A stretch of 64,000 nucleotides of DNA, taken from the NCBI RefSeq assembly GCF_030731045.1, contig NZ_JAVALS010000013.1, positions 1 to 64,000 of the forward strand, given 5' to 3'. Both the position numbers and the translations under genes were made by a program. The stretch comes from Arthrobacter horti. Lineage in GTDB: Bacteria; Actinomycetota; Actinomycetes; Actinomycetales; Micrococcaceae. Each line of letters opens with the position of its first letter. Position 1 is the first letter of the stretch. The notes under the pieces are model-generated. The model had not been told where the DNA came from and did no database searches. It worked only from the letters and a program-made list of their open reading frames with translations. Positions 26,902 to 39,144 of this stretch are shown here, piece after piece.

Positions 26902-28955
26902 GCACGGTCACCAGCGCCCGTGAGCGCAAGGCCGGCCCAGCTGTGAAACCTCCTGCTTCCTCCACCGAGGCGCGCAGTGCCTCAGTGCTGAGCACCCTCC
27001 GACGGCAGTGGCGGCGGACGCTGCTGGTCGCCGTCGTGCTTCTCTGGGTCGTCCTCTGGGCGGTGCTGCACGGCACGCAGACGCTGGAGATCGGCGGCGC
27101 GGACAAGACGGACGTCCACCTGTGGCTCAACAGCGTCCGGGATGCCTTCGACTCCGCCCGCACCAACTCGGCGTTCTTCGAGTACGTGGTCCAGCCCATC
27201 ACGGACGGCGTCAACGGCCTCGTCACCTTCCTCCAGAGCCTCTTCAGCCAGGGGACCGCGACCCGGCCGGTGCCGCAGGTGGGCTGGCTGGGCGTCGTGG
27301 CCCTCCTCGCCTGGCTGACGTTCACCTTCGCCGGGATCCGTTCCATGATCCTGGTCGCCGTGTGCGTGCTGCTGTTCGGCTTCTTCGGCTACTGGCAGCA
27401 GAGCATCGACACCCTGATCGTCACCTTCGTCACGGTGGTCCTCTGCGCGGTCGTCGGACTGCCGCTGGGCATCTGGATGGCCCGCAGCAAGCGCGCCTCC
27501 TCGGTCCTCACTCCCGTGCTGGACCTCATGCAGACTCTGCCGTCGTTCGCCTACCTGGCCCCGCTGGCCCTCGTCTTCGGCATCGGCCCCGCTGCCGCGA
27601 TCGTCACCACGATCATCTACTCGCTCCCGCCGCTGGTGCGCATCACCGAGCACGGCATCCGGAACGTCTCCCCCACCACCCTCGAGGCGGTCACCTCGAT
27701 GGGCGGCACGGCCTGGCAGACGCTGGTCAAGGTGCAGCTGCCCATGGCCCGCCGGACCATCGTGGTCGGCATCAACCAGTGCACCATGGCCGCGCTCTCC
27801 ATGGCGACCATCGCCGCCCTGATCAACGGCCCGGGCCTCGGCCAGCCGGTGCTGCAGTCACTCCAGTCCCTGGACGTGGGCGGCGCCTTCGTCTCCGGCC
27901 TGGCCATCGTCCTCATGGCCGTCATGCTGGACCGCACGACGACGGCGGCCTCCGAACGCTCAGTCGTCGCCGCGCGCTTCCAGAAGCGTTCGCGCTCCGG
28001 GCTGATGCCGGGACCGAAACGCCGGGTCACCATCGTGACGATCGGTGCCGTACTGGCCGGCGTGGCCGTGTACCTGTCCCACAGCTACCTGGCCCTCGCC
28101 CAGTTCCCGGCCTCCCCGGACCTGGGATCCCCGCTGGCCAGCGCCGTATCCAATGCCACCCAGTGGGTGGTGAACACCTTCGCCGGGTTCACCGGCTGGC
28201 TCAAGGACACGGTGACGGCGGCCCTGGTGGATCCGCTGCAGTCCCTGCTGGCGCAGGCCCCGTGGTGGGTCATGGTCATCGTCCTGCTGGGCGTCGCGCT
28301 GGCCCTTGGAGGGCTGCGCGCCGCCGCGGTGACCGTGGTGTGCGAGGCCGTCATCCTCGGAACCGGTCTCTGGAACGAAAGCATGAAGACCCTGGCGACC
28401 ACCCTGGTGGCCACCCTGCTGGTCATCGTCGCGGCCATGGCCCTGGGTGTGTGGATGGGGCGGAGCAAGATCGTGGACTCGGCCATCCGGCCCATCCTGG
28501 ACGCTCTCCAGACCATCCCGTCCTTCGTCTACCTGGTTCCGGCGCTGGCCCTGTTCGGGCCCACCCGCTTCACGGCCATCATCGCGGCATTCTGCTACGG
28601 CGTGCCGATCGCCACCAAGCTCGTGGCCGACGGCATCCGCGGGGTCTCCCCCGTCACCGTCGAGGCGTCCGAATCCATGGGCACCACCTCCTGGCAGATG
28701 ATCTCGAAAGTCCAACTGCCCATGTCCCGCTCCGCGGTGGTCCTCGCGGCCAACCAGGGTCTGCTCTACGTCCTGTCCATGGTCGTGGTCGGCGGCCTGG
28801 TGGGCGGCGGCGGGCTCGGCTACCTGGTGGTCGCCGGCTTCTCCCAGTCCCAGCTCTTCGGCAAGGGACTGGCCGCCGGCATCGCCATCACCGCCCTGGG
28901 CGTCATGCTCGACCGAATCACCAAATACACCGCGGCCCGCCTGGGCCGTGACTGA
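26898..28955 (+). CDS. Fused double permease of the betaine/proline importer
   Basis: A 685-residue protein carrying two complete ProW/OpuAB permease domains in tandem. The first EAA-type loop is [20 protein letters not shown] (about residue 255) and the second is [20 protein letters not shown] (about residue 590). Each is preceded by the family block D-x-M/L-Q-T-x-PSF-x-Y. A fused pair replaces the usual homodimer and lets the two halves diverge. Starts with GTG in a four-base overlap with the ATPase and is followed 14 bases later by the binding protein. Confidence 0.93.
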   Translation: MSTVTSARERKAGPAVKPPASSTEARSASVLSTLRRQWRRTLLVAVVLLWVVLWAVLHGTQTLEIGGADKTDVHLWLNSVRDAFDSARTNSAFFEYVVQPITDGVNGLVTFLQSLFSQGTATRPVPQVGWLGVVALLAWLTFTFAGIRSMILVAVCVLLFGFFGYWQQSIDTLIVTFVTVVLCAVVGLPLGIWMARSKRASSVLTPVLDLMQTLPSFAYLAPLALVFGIGPAAAIVTTIIYSLPPLVRITEHGIRNVSPTTLEAVTSMGGTAWQTLVKVQLPMARRTIVVGINQCTMAALSMATIAALINGPGLGQPVLQSLQSLDVGGAFVSGLAIVLMAVMLDRTTTAASERSVVAARFQKRSRSGLMPGPKRRVTIVTIGAVLAGVAVYLSHSYLALAQFPASPDLGSPLASAVSNATQWVVNTFAGFTGWLKDTVTAALVDPLQSLLAQAPWWVMVIVLLGVALALGGLRAAAVTVVCEAVILGTGLWNESMKTLATTLVATLLVIVAAMALGVWMGRSKIVDSAIRPILDALQTIPSFVYLVPALALFGPTRFTAIIAAFCYGVPIATKLVADGIRGVSPVTVEASESMGTTSWQMISKVQLPMSRSAVVLAANQGLLYVLSMVVVGGLVGGGGLGYLVVAGFSQSQLFGKGLAAGIAITALGVMLDRITKYTAARLGRD

Positions 28956-28969
28956 CAAAGGAAAACGCC

Positions 28970-29968
28970 ATGAAGAAATGGATTGACAAGCGCGGGGGCG
29001 CTGGACGACTGAAGAACAGTGCCCTTGCAGCGGTCTTCATGACAGGTCTGCTCGGACTCACGGCCTGCGGAGGTGACATCTCCGCCGCCGGCTCATCCGG
29101 CGGGGCTTCCGGTGCGGCCGCCGCCTGTGGCACCTTCAACGTCGCCGTGAACCCCTGGGTGGGCTACGAGGCGGACGCCTATGTGGTGGGCACCGTGGCG
29201 AAGCAGAAGCTCGGCTGCACGGTGAACTACAAGACCCTCAAGGAAGAGGTGGCCTGGCAGGGCTTCGGCAGCGGTGAGGTGGACACGGTCCTGGAGAACT
29301 GGGGCCACCCCGAGCTGACGGACAAGTACATCACCAAGGACAAGACCGCCGTGGACGCCGGGCAGACCGGCAACACCGGTGTGATCGGCTGGTTCGTTCC
29401 GCCATGGATGGCCAAGCAGTACCCGGACATCACGGACTACAAGAACCTCAACAAGTACGCCGATCTGTTCAAGACCTCCGAATCCGGCGGCAAGGGGCAG
29501 CTGCTGGACGGCGACCCCTCCTACGTCACCAATGACGAGGCGCTGGTCAAGAACCTGAACCTGAACTTCAAGGTGGTGTACGCCGGCAGTGAGCCCGCGC
29601 TCATCCAGGCGTTCCGGCAGGCCGAGCAGAACCACACCCCGCTCATCGGCTACTTCTACGAGCCGCAGTGGTTCCTGAACGAAGTCCCGCTGGTGAAGGT
29701 CAACCTGCCGGCCTACACGGCGGGCTGTGACGCGGACGCCGCCAAGGTGGCGTGCGACTACCCGAAGTACGATCTGAACAAGATCGTCTCCAGCAAGTTC
29801 GCCTCCTCCGGGAGCCCCGCCTACAAGCTGGTGAAGAACTTCAACTGGACCAACGCTGATCAGAACGCCGTCGCCGGCTACATCGCCAAGGACAACATGA
29901 GCCCGGAGGCCGCGGCCAAGAAGTGGATCGACGCCAACCCGGACAAGGTGGCGGCCTGGCTCAAGTAG
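28970..29968 (+). CDS. Betaine/proline-type ABC importer binding lipoprotein
   Basis: A 332-residue OpuAC-family protein. The signal peptide ends in the lipobox GLTAC with Cys33. The mature part has FNVAVNPWVGYEADAYVVG, ENWGHPEL and repeated aromatic residues (GWFVPPWMAKQYP, FYEPQWFLNEV) of the kind that cage quaternary amines. AAAGGA precedes the ATG. A perfect hairpin ends the operon. Confidence 0.93.
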   Translation: MKKWIDKRGGAGRLKNSALAAVFMTGLLGLTACGGDISAAGSSGGASGAAAACGTFNVAVNPWVGYEADAYVVGTVAKQKLGCTVNYKTLKEEVAWQGFGSGEVDTVLENWGHPELTDKYITKDKTAVDAGQTGNTGVIGWFVPPWMAKQYPDITDYKNLNKYADLFKTSESGGKGQLLDGDPSYVTNDEALVKNLNLNFKVVYAGSEPALIQAFRQAEQNHTPLIGYFYEPQWFLNEVPLVKVNLPAYTAGCDADAAKVACDYPKYDLNKIVSSKFASSGSPAYKLVKNFNWTNADQNAVAGYIAKDNMSPEAAAKKWIDANPDKVAAWLK

Positions 29969-29982
29969 CCGGACAGCACCCT

Positions 29983-30025
29983 CACGACGTGGGGCCCGCA
30001 CCGATGGTGCGGGCCCCACGTCGTG
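29983..30025. terminator. Perfect 20-bp bidirectional terminator hairpin
   Basis: Arms 29983-30002 and 30006-30025 pair perfectly around a three-base loop, between the stops of convergent genes (29968 and 30026). This should end transcripts from both sides. Confidence 0.85.
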
Positions 30026-30529
30026 TCAGATGTCCATGCGGTACACCAGCAGCTTCGCCTCGCCATTGGGGGTCCACCAGTCCCGCTCCGGGACGCGGGC
30101 GAAGCCGAACGCCCGGTACAGGCCGTGCGCGCTCTCCCAGGTCTCGCCCGTGGTGAGGGAGACGGCGGAGATGCCCGGCCGGCGTCGCGCCTCATCCAGA
30201 ATGGCCTGGACCATGGCGCGGCCCGCGCCGCTGCGCTGAACGGCGGGGTCGACCACCAGGAGCCGGAACTCGAGTTCGCCCTCGCGTGCGATGTCCGCCC
30301 AAGGTTCACCCTCGACGGCGAGGGTCACGGAGCCGATCACGGCGCCGTCGCGCTCGGCCACCCAGATCTCGGCCACCTCGGCACGCGCGTCCACCTTGCG
30401 GATGCGCTGGAGGTATGGGAACTCCGGATCCGTGAAATACCCGGCCGAAAGGTAGGCGTCCTGCGTGATGCGGGCGATCTCAGGGTAGTCGGCAGGGACG
30501 GCGGGGCGGATCAGGATCTCAGACGGCAC
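30026..30529 (-). CDS. GNAT-family N-acetyltransferase
   Basis: A 167-residue acetyltransferase starting with GTG at 30529 (PSEILIRPAVPADYPEIARI). The CoA-binding segment is LLVVDPAVQRSGAGRAMVQA, and the C-terminal half has LYRAFGFARVPERDWW. Substrate unknown. The ribosome binding site is weak (GACAG). The upstream 150 bases hold an eight-base hairpin (30556-30575) and no gene. Confidence 0.85.
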   Translation of the reverse strand: MPSEILIRPAVPADYPEIARITQDAYLSAGYFTDPEFPYLQRIRKVDARAEVAEIWVAERDGAVIGSVTLAVEGEPWADIAREGELEFRLLVVDPAVQRSGAGRAMVQAILDEARRRPGISAVSLTTGETWESAHGLYRAFGFARVPERDWWTPNGEAKLLVYRMDI

Positions 30530-30679
30530 CTGTCAATGGTAGTCGCCTCCCGCCCGCACCATGAGGTCATGGTGCCGTCCATCACACTCCGCCGGCCCGG
30601 GTGCACCGTACTCGTGGCAAGGCCCGGCGGGATCGCCGAACTTCGGATGGTCCGGGGCTGAAAAGACCCACGACCCGGC

Positions 30680-33942
<3,263 letters not shown>

Positions 33943-33957
33943 TCAGGGCAAGGAAGC

Positions 33958-36900
33958 CTACGCCTCCGGCGGGAGCGCCACCTGCACCTTGCGGGCCTTT
34001 CCGCGGGCGATGAGGTAACCGCGGCCCGGGATGAACTGGTCCTTGATACGGCCCAGCCCCGTGCTGAGCAGCGAGTCGCCGTCCATCTCGCCCGGGTTGA
34101 CCAGGAGGCCACGCCGCGCGGACTTGAACGGCTGGGCCAGCTGCCACGCGGAGGACCAGGTGGACGTCTCCGAGTCGGCCACCACCCACTGCCCGGACTT
34201 GATGGACTCCGTCACCAGGCGGGCCACGCCGGGCTCCGCCATGGAGTCCGTGAACTCGGTCAGGCCCTCCACGAAGATCGCCACCCGGCCCGGACGCTCC
34301 TGAGCGAACTCCAGGACCTCGTCCACGCTCATCTCCACATCGTCCGGTCCGGCATACGCCTTGTCCCAGACGGACAGCTTGGACACCGCGGAACGCCTCG
34401 ACCCCAGGTAGATGGCCGTGCCGCCCGGGTTGGACTTCTTGTAGGCGTGCGCCAGCGTGACCAGCGCCGTGGTGCGGCCGGAGCCGGGAGGGCCCGCGAT
34501 CATGAACGCACCCTCGCACGGCACCTGGGCCGCCGTGAGCGTCTCATTGTCCACACCGAACGCCGCCATGCCGGGCCCGGCCATCGGCAGGATGCCGAGT
34601 TCCACGGACTCAGGAAGCCGCTGGATGCCCGGCGCCTGCGGGATCCCGCGCCGTAGCATGGACTCCCGCAGCTTCTGCAGACCACGGGCCTGCAGCGCCA
34701 GGTTGGGCGTGCCGCCCAGCACCGCCAGCTGCACCTCCAGGCCGTCCAGGATGCCGCGGCCGGGAGGGGAGGTGTTGTCCAGCACGTCCTTGTCCACGTC
34801 CAGTGCGATGTAGTCGTCCACGACCGAAAGCCTCAGCACCAGGCGCTTCTGAATGGACGCCAGCAGCGCCGTCGGGACGGACCCGGGCCGGTCGCCCGTC
34901 ACCACCAGGTGGATGCCCAGCGGGCGGCCGTCCGTGGCCAACTGGAGGAAGATCTCCCAGATGCCCAGGTTCGGCGAGTACTCATAGGACTCGCGGAACG
35001 CGCTGATGCCGTCAACCATGACGAAGATCCGCGGCTCGTCCGGACGCCCGGCCAGCTTCCGGTACTCCACGATCGTGGACGCCTTCACCTCTGCGTAGCG
35101 GCGGGCACGGTCATCGGTGATGTCCCGCAGCCAGCGCAGCAGACGCCCCACCCGCTCCTCGTCGTCGCCGTCGATCACGGCGCCCACGTGCGGCAGCACC
35201 TCTAGCATGCTCAGACCCGCGGACCCGCAGTCGATCCCGTACACCTGCACGGGACCGCCGGCCGGGGTGACCGCCGCGGCCACCGCGATGCTGCGCAGCG
35301 CCGCGGACTTGCCGGAGCCGCCCGTGCCGAAGATGGCCATATTGCCGTCCCGGTCCGGCCGGTAGAACACCAGCGGCTGGTCCTGATGCGCCGCGTTGTC
35401 GCCCACACCCAGCAGCAGTTCTTCATCGGTGAGCGGCCCCTGCAGCCGGGAGAAGTCGTACGCGGACGCCAGCACGGGCAGCCACGGCTTGCGCGGCGGC
35501 TCGATCTCCAGCAGCTCCGCCGCCTTCACGATCGTCTGCGTCATCCGCGCGATGTCGTTCGGTCCCGACGGCTCCGGCTCCGGCTCGCGGAGCGACGCGT
35601 CCAGCTCCCAGGTGGCCCCGGCACCGAAGTTCATCTCCACGATGTCGATCTGCGGCCGCGGCGGACGGTCCGTGGTCCAGCCACCGGCGTACCCGGTCTG
35701 GAAGCCCTGGAGGCGGCCGGGTCCCGTCTTGGCCGCGGCACGGCCCGGGATGGCCGGGTCGAAGTACGCGGCCATCGGGTCGCCGATCACGTCCGTGGCA
35801 TCATCAACATCGGCCATGCGCAGGGCCACGCGGAGGTTCGTGTTGGCACGCAGGCTGCCGCGGATCACACCGGACGGCTGCTGCGTGGCCAGGATCAGGT
35901 GCACGCCCAGCGAGCGGCCACGCGCGGCCACGTCGACCACGCCGTCCACGAACTCCGGCATCTCCGTGGCCAGCGCGGCGAACTCGTCCACGATGATCAC
36001 CAGATACGGCGGAGCCTCCGGGTCCGCCTCCCGCTGCATCGCCAGCAGGTCCTTCGCCTTCTTCCGGTTCAGCAGCCGCTCCCGGTAGTGCAGCTCGGCC
36101 CGCAGCGAGGTCAGCGCACGGCGCACCAGGTGCGGCGACAGGTCCGTCACCAGGCCCACCGTGTGAGGCAGCTGGACACAGTCGGCGAACGCGCTGCCGC
36201 CCTTGTAGTCCACCAGCAGGAAGCTGAGCCGGTCCGGGCTGTACGCGCTGGCCATGCCCATGATCCACGACTGCAGGAACTCGGACTTGCCGGCGCCCGT
36301 GGTGCCGCCCACCAGGGCGTGTGGGCCTTCGTTTTTCAGATCCAGGAACATCGGTTCGGAGCCCTTGGAACCCACCAGTGCACGCAGCGTGCCGTTGTCC
36401 TTGCGGTTGGGCCTGGCGGTGGAGTGGACGGAGTTGTTCTCCTTCCACCGCTCCCCCACGGCGTTCGCCGAATCCAGCAGCTCCTTGCCCAGCAGGTTCA
36501 CGAAACTGACGCTGCGCGGCAGGTTCGAGTCATCCTCCAGCGGGCGTCCGACGTCGACGACGGACGTCAGCATGCGCGCCAGCTGCGTCGCGAGCTGCTC
36601 GTCCACGCTCTCGCAGCTGACGGGGAAGCTGTGCCGGCCCAGCCGGACCTGGCCGGTGGTGGCGCCCTGGGCGCCGTCGACCATCATGAAGTCGCGGCAA
36701 GCCGCCGGCAGCGACTGGACGTCCGCGGCCAGCCACATGATGTGCACGCCGGTGTCCGCACCGCGCTCCACCAGGCGGGTCAGGCGGCCGCGGTCCACCG
36801 GCGCGTCGTCCTCCACGATGACCAGCACCTCCGGGACCACCGGGGCCGGCGGATCCACCAGCTCGTCCTTCAGCTCGCCACGCGGCGCCGGGATCGGCTC

Positions 36901-38397
36901 CCGGCGGTCGGCGGAACGGGCGTCGACGAGCGCCTCGAGGCGCTCCAGCAGCGCGGTTCCGGCGGCCTGGCCGGCGGCCAGGTGGTCACCAGGGAGGGGA
37001 CTGTGGCCGGAGCCGACGTGCGGCAGCCACTTCAGCCAGGACCAACGGTCCTTGGAACGTGCCGACGTCATGGCCGCCACCACCAGCTCCGCCGGGGAGT
37101 GGAGACCGACCAACTGGATGACCAGGCCACGGGCCACCTCGTCCATCACGCCGCGTTCCCCGGCCACGCCGAACGAGCCGGAATGCCTCAGCTGCGAGAC
37201 CAGCGGCACGCCGTCGATGGTGGCGAAGTACTGGATGGCCTCCTGGATCTCCCGCGCGTACACGGCCTCCGTGTCCCGCTCGCCCGGCTCTTCGATCTGA
37301 ACGCGCGACGGCGCGGTGCCCAGTCCCAGCCGCAGGGACAGGAAGCCGCGGTGCTCGGTGCGGTGCGTCCAGAGCAGCGGGCCGAGGCGGTAGATGGCGT
37401 CCACCGTGTCCGCGACGGACGGTGTCTCCTGCAGGCGCACGGAACGCTCCACCTTGTGCAGCTCCGTCATCTCCTCACGGAACTGGGCCATGCCCTCACG
37501 GAACTTCCGCAGCTGCTCCTTGAAGCGCTTGCCCGTGTGCCGCTTCTGCTCCCACCAATGGCCCACCGCGAACAGGGGCATGAGTGCCATGAAGACCACA
37601 CTGGTGATGTTCTGGGTGATGGCGAACAGCGCCGCGCCCATCATGAGCGGGAGCAGCATCATCAGGATCGGGAAGGGTTCGTGGTCCCGCGGCTGCGGGC
37701 CCTTGGGCGGGACCTTCTTCCGGACGGGGAAGCGGGCCACCACGCGGGGCGAGCGGTTGAAGTCCACGGTGGGCTGGGTGGCCACGGCCGCCTGGTTCCG
37801 CTGGACCGTGATGACGGAGATGGTGGTGTCACCCAGGGTGATGGTGTCCGAAGAGCCCAGGACGGCTCGCGTGACCGGCAGGCCATCCATGAGGAGACCG
37901 TTGGCGGAGTTCGTGTCCACGATCTCCACACTCTCCCCCACCAGGATCCTCGCGTGCCGCTTGGAGGTCAGAGGGTCACTCAGCCGGATGTCGCTGTCCC
38001 GGCCGCGGCCGATGTAGCTGGTGCCGGACGGCAACGGGAACTCCCGCCCGGCGTCCGGGCCGGACAGCACACGCAGTGTCGCGACGGCGGGGCCGCCGGC
38101 GTTCCGGTGCGTGGCGAAGGCCTGGCTGACCGGGGCGATGGACACGGCAGAGCCGGGCCGGAGCCCGGATTCCAGGAGTTTGGCCTCCGGGTCCAGGACC
38201 TGACCGCGGGTCGCACCGCCCACATAGGACTCCTCCACCAGGAGGCTCAGGGTGCCGGGCGCCTCGGCGGTATTCCGCTCCGGATCGGCCAGCCGCAGCT
38301 CCCTGGCGATGTCTGCCACGGTGGCGGTGCCGTCCACGGTGACGGCCAGGTCCTTGCTTTCGAGGTCTCCTCGGCGGAGTGTCAGGCGGAGTTTCAC
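33958..38397 (-). CDS. EssC-type FtsK/SpoIIIE ATPase with ubiquitin-like and FHA domains
   Basis: A 1,479-residue membrane ATPase built like EssC of type VIIb secretion. Order: a ubiquitin-like fold (about residues 1-90, ending KLLESGLRPGSAVSI), an FHA domain (about 105-200; GRGRDSDIRLSD, SKRHAR, NSANG), two membrane helices (about 242-262, 266-283), then three ATPase domains. D1 is intact: GGTTGAGKS (697-705), VIIVDEF (800-806). D2 has GTGGSGKS (1024-1031) but VDG instead of DE. D3 has GPPGSGRT (1302-1309), so the Walker lysine is replaced by arginine. Starts with GTG in a four-base overlap with the upstream FHA gene. The FHA domain should read phosphothreonines made by the kinase in this operon. 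No WXG100 substrate gene is present, so secretion is an inference. Confidence 0.9.
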   Translation of the reverse strand: MKLRLTLRRGDLESKDLAVTVDGTATVADIARELRLADPERNTAEAPGTLSLLVEESYVGGATRGQVLDPEAKLLESGLRPGSAVSIAPVSQAFATHRNAGGPAVATLRVLSGPDAGREFPLPSGTSYIGRGRDSDIRLSDPLTSKRHARILVGESVEIVDTNSANGLLMDGLPVTRAVLGSSDTITLGDTTISVITVQRNQAAVATQPTVDFNRSPRVVARFPVRKKVPPKGPQPRDHEPFPILMMLLPLMMGAALFAITQNITSVVFMALMPLFAVGHWWEQKRHTGKRFKEQLRKFREGMAQFREEMTELHKVERSVRLQETPSVADTVDAIYRLGPLLWTHRTEHRGFLSLRLGLGTAPSRVQIEEPGERDTEAVYAREIQEAIQYFATIDGVPLVSQLRHSGSFGVAGERGVMDEVARGLVIQLVGLHSPAELVVAAMTSARSKDRWSWLKWLPHVGSGHSPLPGDHLAAGQAAGTALLERLEALVDARSADRREPIPAPRGELKDELVDPPAPVVPEVLVIVEDDAPVDRGRLTRLVERGADTGVHIMWLAADVQSLPAACRDFMMVDGAQGATTGQVRLGRHSFPVSCESVDEQLATQLARMLTSVVDVGRPLEDDSNLPRSVSFVNLLGKELLDSANAVGERWKENNSVHSTARPNRKDNGTLRALVGSKGSEPMFLDLKNEGPHALVGGTTGAGKSEFLQSWIMGMASAYSPDRLSFLLVDYKGGSAFADCVQLPHTVGLVTDLSPHLVRRALTSLRAELHYRERLLNRKKAKDLLAMQREADPEAPPYLVIIVDEFAALATEMPEFVDGVVDVAARGRSLGVHLILATQQPSGVIRGSLRANTNLRVALRMADVDDATDVIGDPMAAYFDPAIPGRAAAKTGPGRLQGFQTGYAGGWTTDRPPRPQIDIVEMNFGAGATWELDASLREPEPEPSGPNDIARMTQTIVKAAELLEIEPPRKPWLPVLASAYDFSRLQGPLTDEELLLGVGDNAAHQDQPLVFYRPDRDGNMAIFGTGGSGKSAALRSIAVAAAVTPAGGPVQVYGIDCGSAGLSMLEVLPHVGAVIDGDDEERVGRLLRWLRDITDDRARRYAEVKASTIVEYRKLAGRPDEPRIFVMVDGISAFRESYEYSPNLGIWEIFLQLATDGRPLGIHLVVTGDRPGSVPTALLASIQKRLVLRLSVVDDYIALDVDKDVLDNTSPPGRGILDGLEVQLAVLGGTPNLALQARGLQKLRESMLRRGIPQAPGIQRLPESVELGILPMAGPGMAAFGVDNETLTAAQVPCEGAFMIAGPPGSGRTTALVTLAHAYKKSNPGGTAIYLGSRRSAVSKLSVWDKAYAGPDDVEMSVDEVLEFAQERPGRVAIFVEGLTEFTDSMAEPGVARLVTESIKSGQWVVADSETSTWSSAWQLAQPFKSARRGLLVNPGEMDGDSLLSTGLGRIKDQFIPGRGYLIARGKARKVQVALPPEA

Positions 38398-39098
38398 TCG
38401 CCGGCCTCACCTTTCATCTTGTCCAATAGGGGCAGGTCCGCGGCGGTCACCAGATGGGAGGTGACGGCATGCTCCACCAGACGGGCGCGCCGGTTCATGG
38501 CGAGCTTGCCTCCCCCGCCCCGCAGGCCGGCCACCCCCACCCGGTCCAGCTTGTCGCAGACGTTGTCCAGCTTGCGGTTGAAGCGGGTGAGCGCCCAGCC
38601 GAGCCGGCGGGCCGCCTCGGCGGAGCTGGGGATCGCGCTGAACCCGGTCCCTTCACGGCGCAGCATGGGCTCGGCGAGGGCCACGATCAAGGCCTTCTGC
38701 GAGTCCGTGAACACCACGGGGCCGATCGTGGTCTCCCCGTCCGCCTCGGCGTCCTGCGCCTGGTGCTTGAACGCCGGGGTGCGCAGGTGAACGGAGAACT
38801 CATAGGTGGTGGGGCCGGCCGTGAACACCACGGTGGTGAGCCCGAACACCAGTGGGATCCTGGCACCCGGGGCCAGCCACGCCTGCATCCCGCCGGAGCC
38901 GTCTGCGATGGTGGCTGAGATCATGGAGCCGACGTTGCTCAGCCACCAGATCCCGTCGTAGCGGGCCACCTCCAGGAAGCGCCGGTGCAGGTACGGGTTC
39001 TCATCGATGGCCAGGTCGCCCTCGCGCCCGATCCCGAACGCGGCGTCCTGCGCCGGCTCGAACCACTCCCCGCAGTAGTCGATGGCGAGCTCGGTCAT
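38394..39098 (-). CDS. FHA-like protein with C-terminal helical (HTH-like) region
   Basis: A 234-residue soluble protein. The N-terminal part fits a short FHA fold: IGREGDLAIDENPYLHRRFLE (Arg25, His38) and WWLSNVGSMI. The C-terminal part (FTDSQKALIVALAEPML... SSAEAARRLGWALTRFNRKLDNVCDKL, about 130-190) looks like a winged-helix or DNA-binding module. It could be a phospho-dependent regulator or an adaptor for the EssC-type ATPase. AGGGGA lies five bases before the ATG at 39098; the open frame to 39263 lacks family sequence. The gap to the kinase stop is 46 bases. Confidence 0.75.
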   Translation of the reverse strand: MTELAIDYCGEWFEPAQDAAFGIGREGDLAIDENPYLHRRFLEVARYDGIWWLSNVGSMISATIADGSGGMQAWLAPGARIPLVFGLTTVVFTAGPTTYEFSVHLRTPAFKHQAQDAEADGETTIGPVVFTDSQKALIVALAEPMLRREGTGFSAIPSSAEAARRLGWALTRFNRKLDNVCDKLDRVGVAGLRGGGGKLAMNRRARLVEHAVTSHLVTAADLPLLDKMKGEAGE

Positions 39099-39144
39099 CT
39101 CTGTCCCCTTGTCAGTGCGGTCCCTTCCGGTCCCCCGGTCATGC

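Noticed and set aside
30556..30575. Hairpin GCACCATG-AGGT-CATGGTGC before the GNAT gene
   Set aside because: Only eight-base arms in an upstream region, not at a gene end; kept as a note, not as a feature.
35386..38790. 1,134-codon plus-strand frame opposite the EssC-type gene
   Set aside because: Arg/His/Gln-rich shadow without motifs; the minus strand has clear FHA and FtsK domains.
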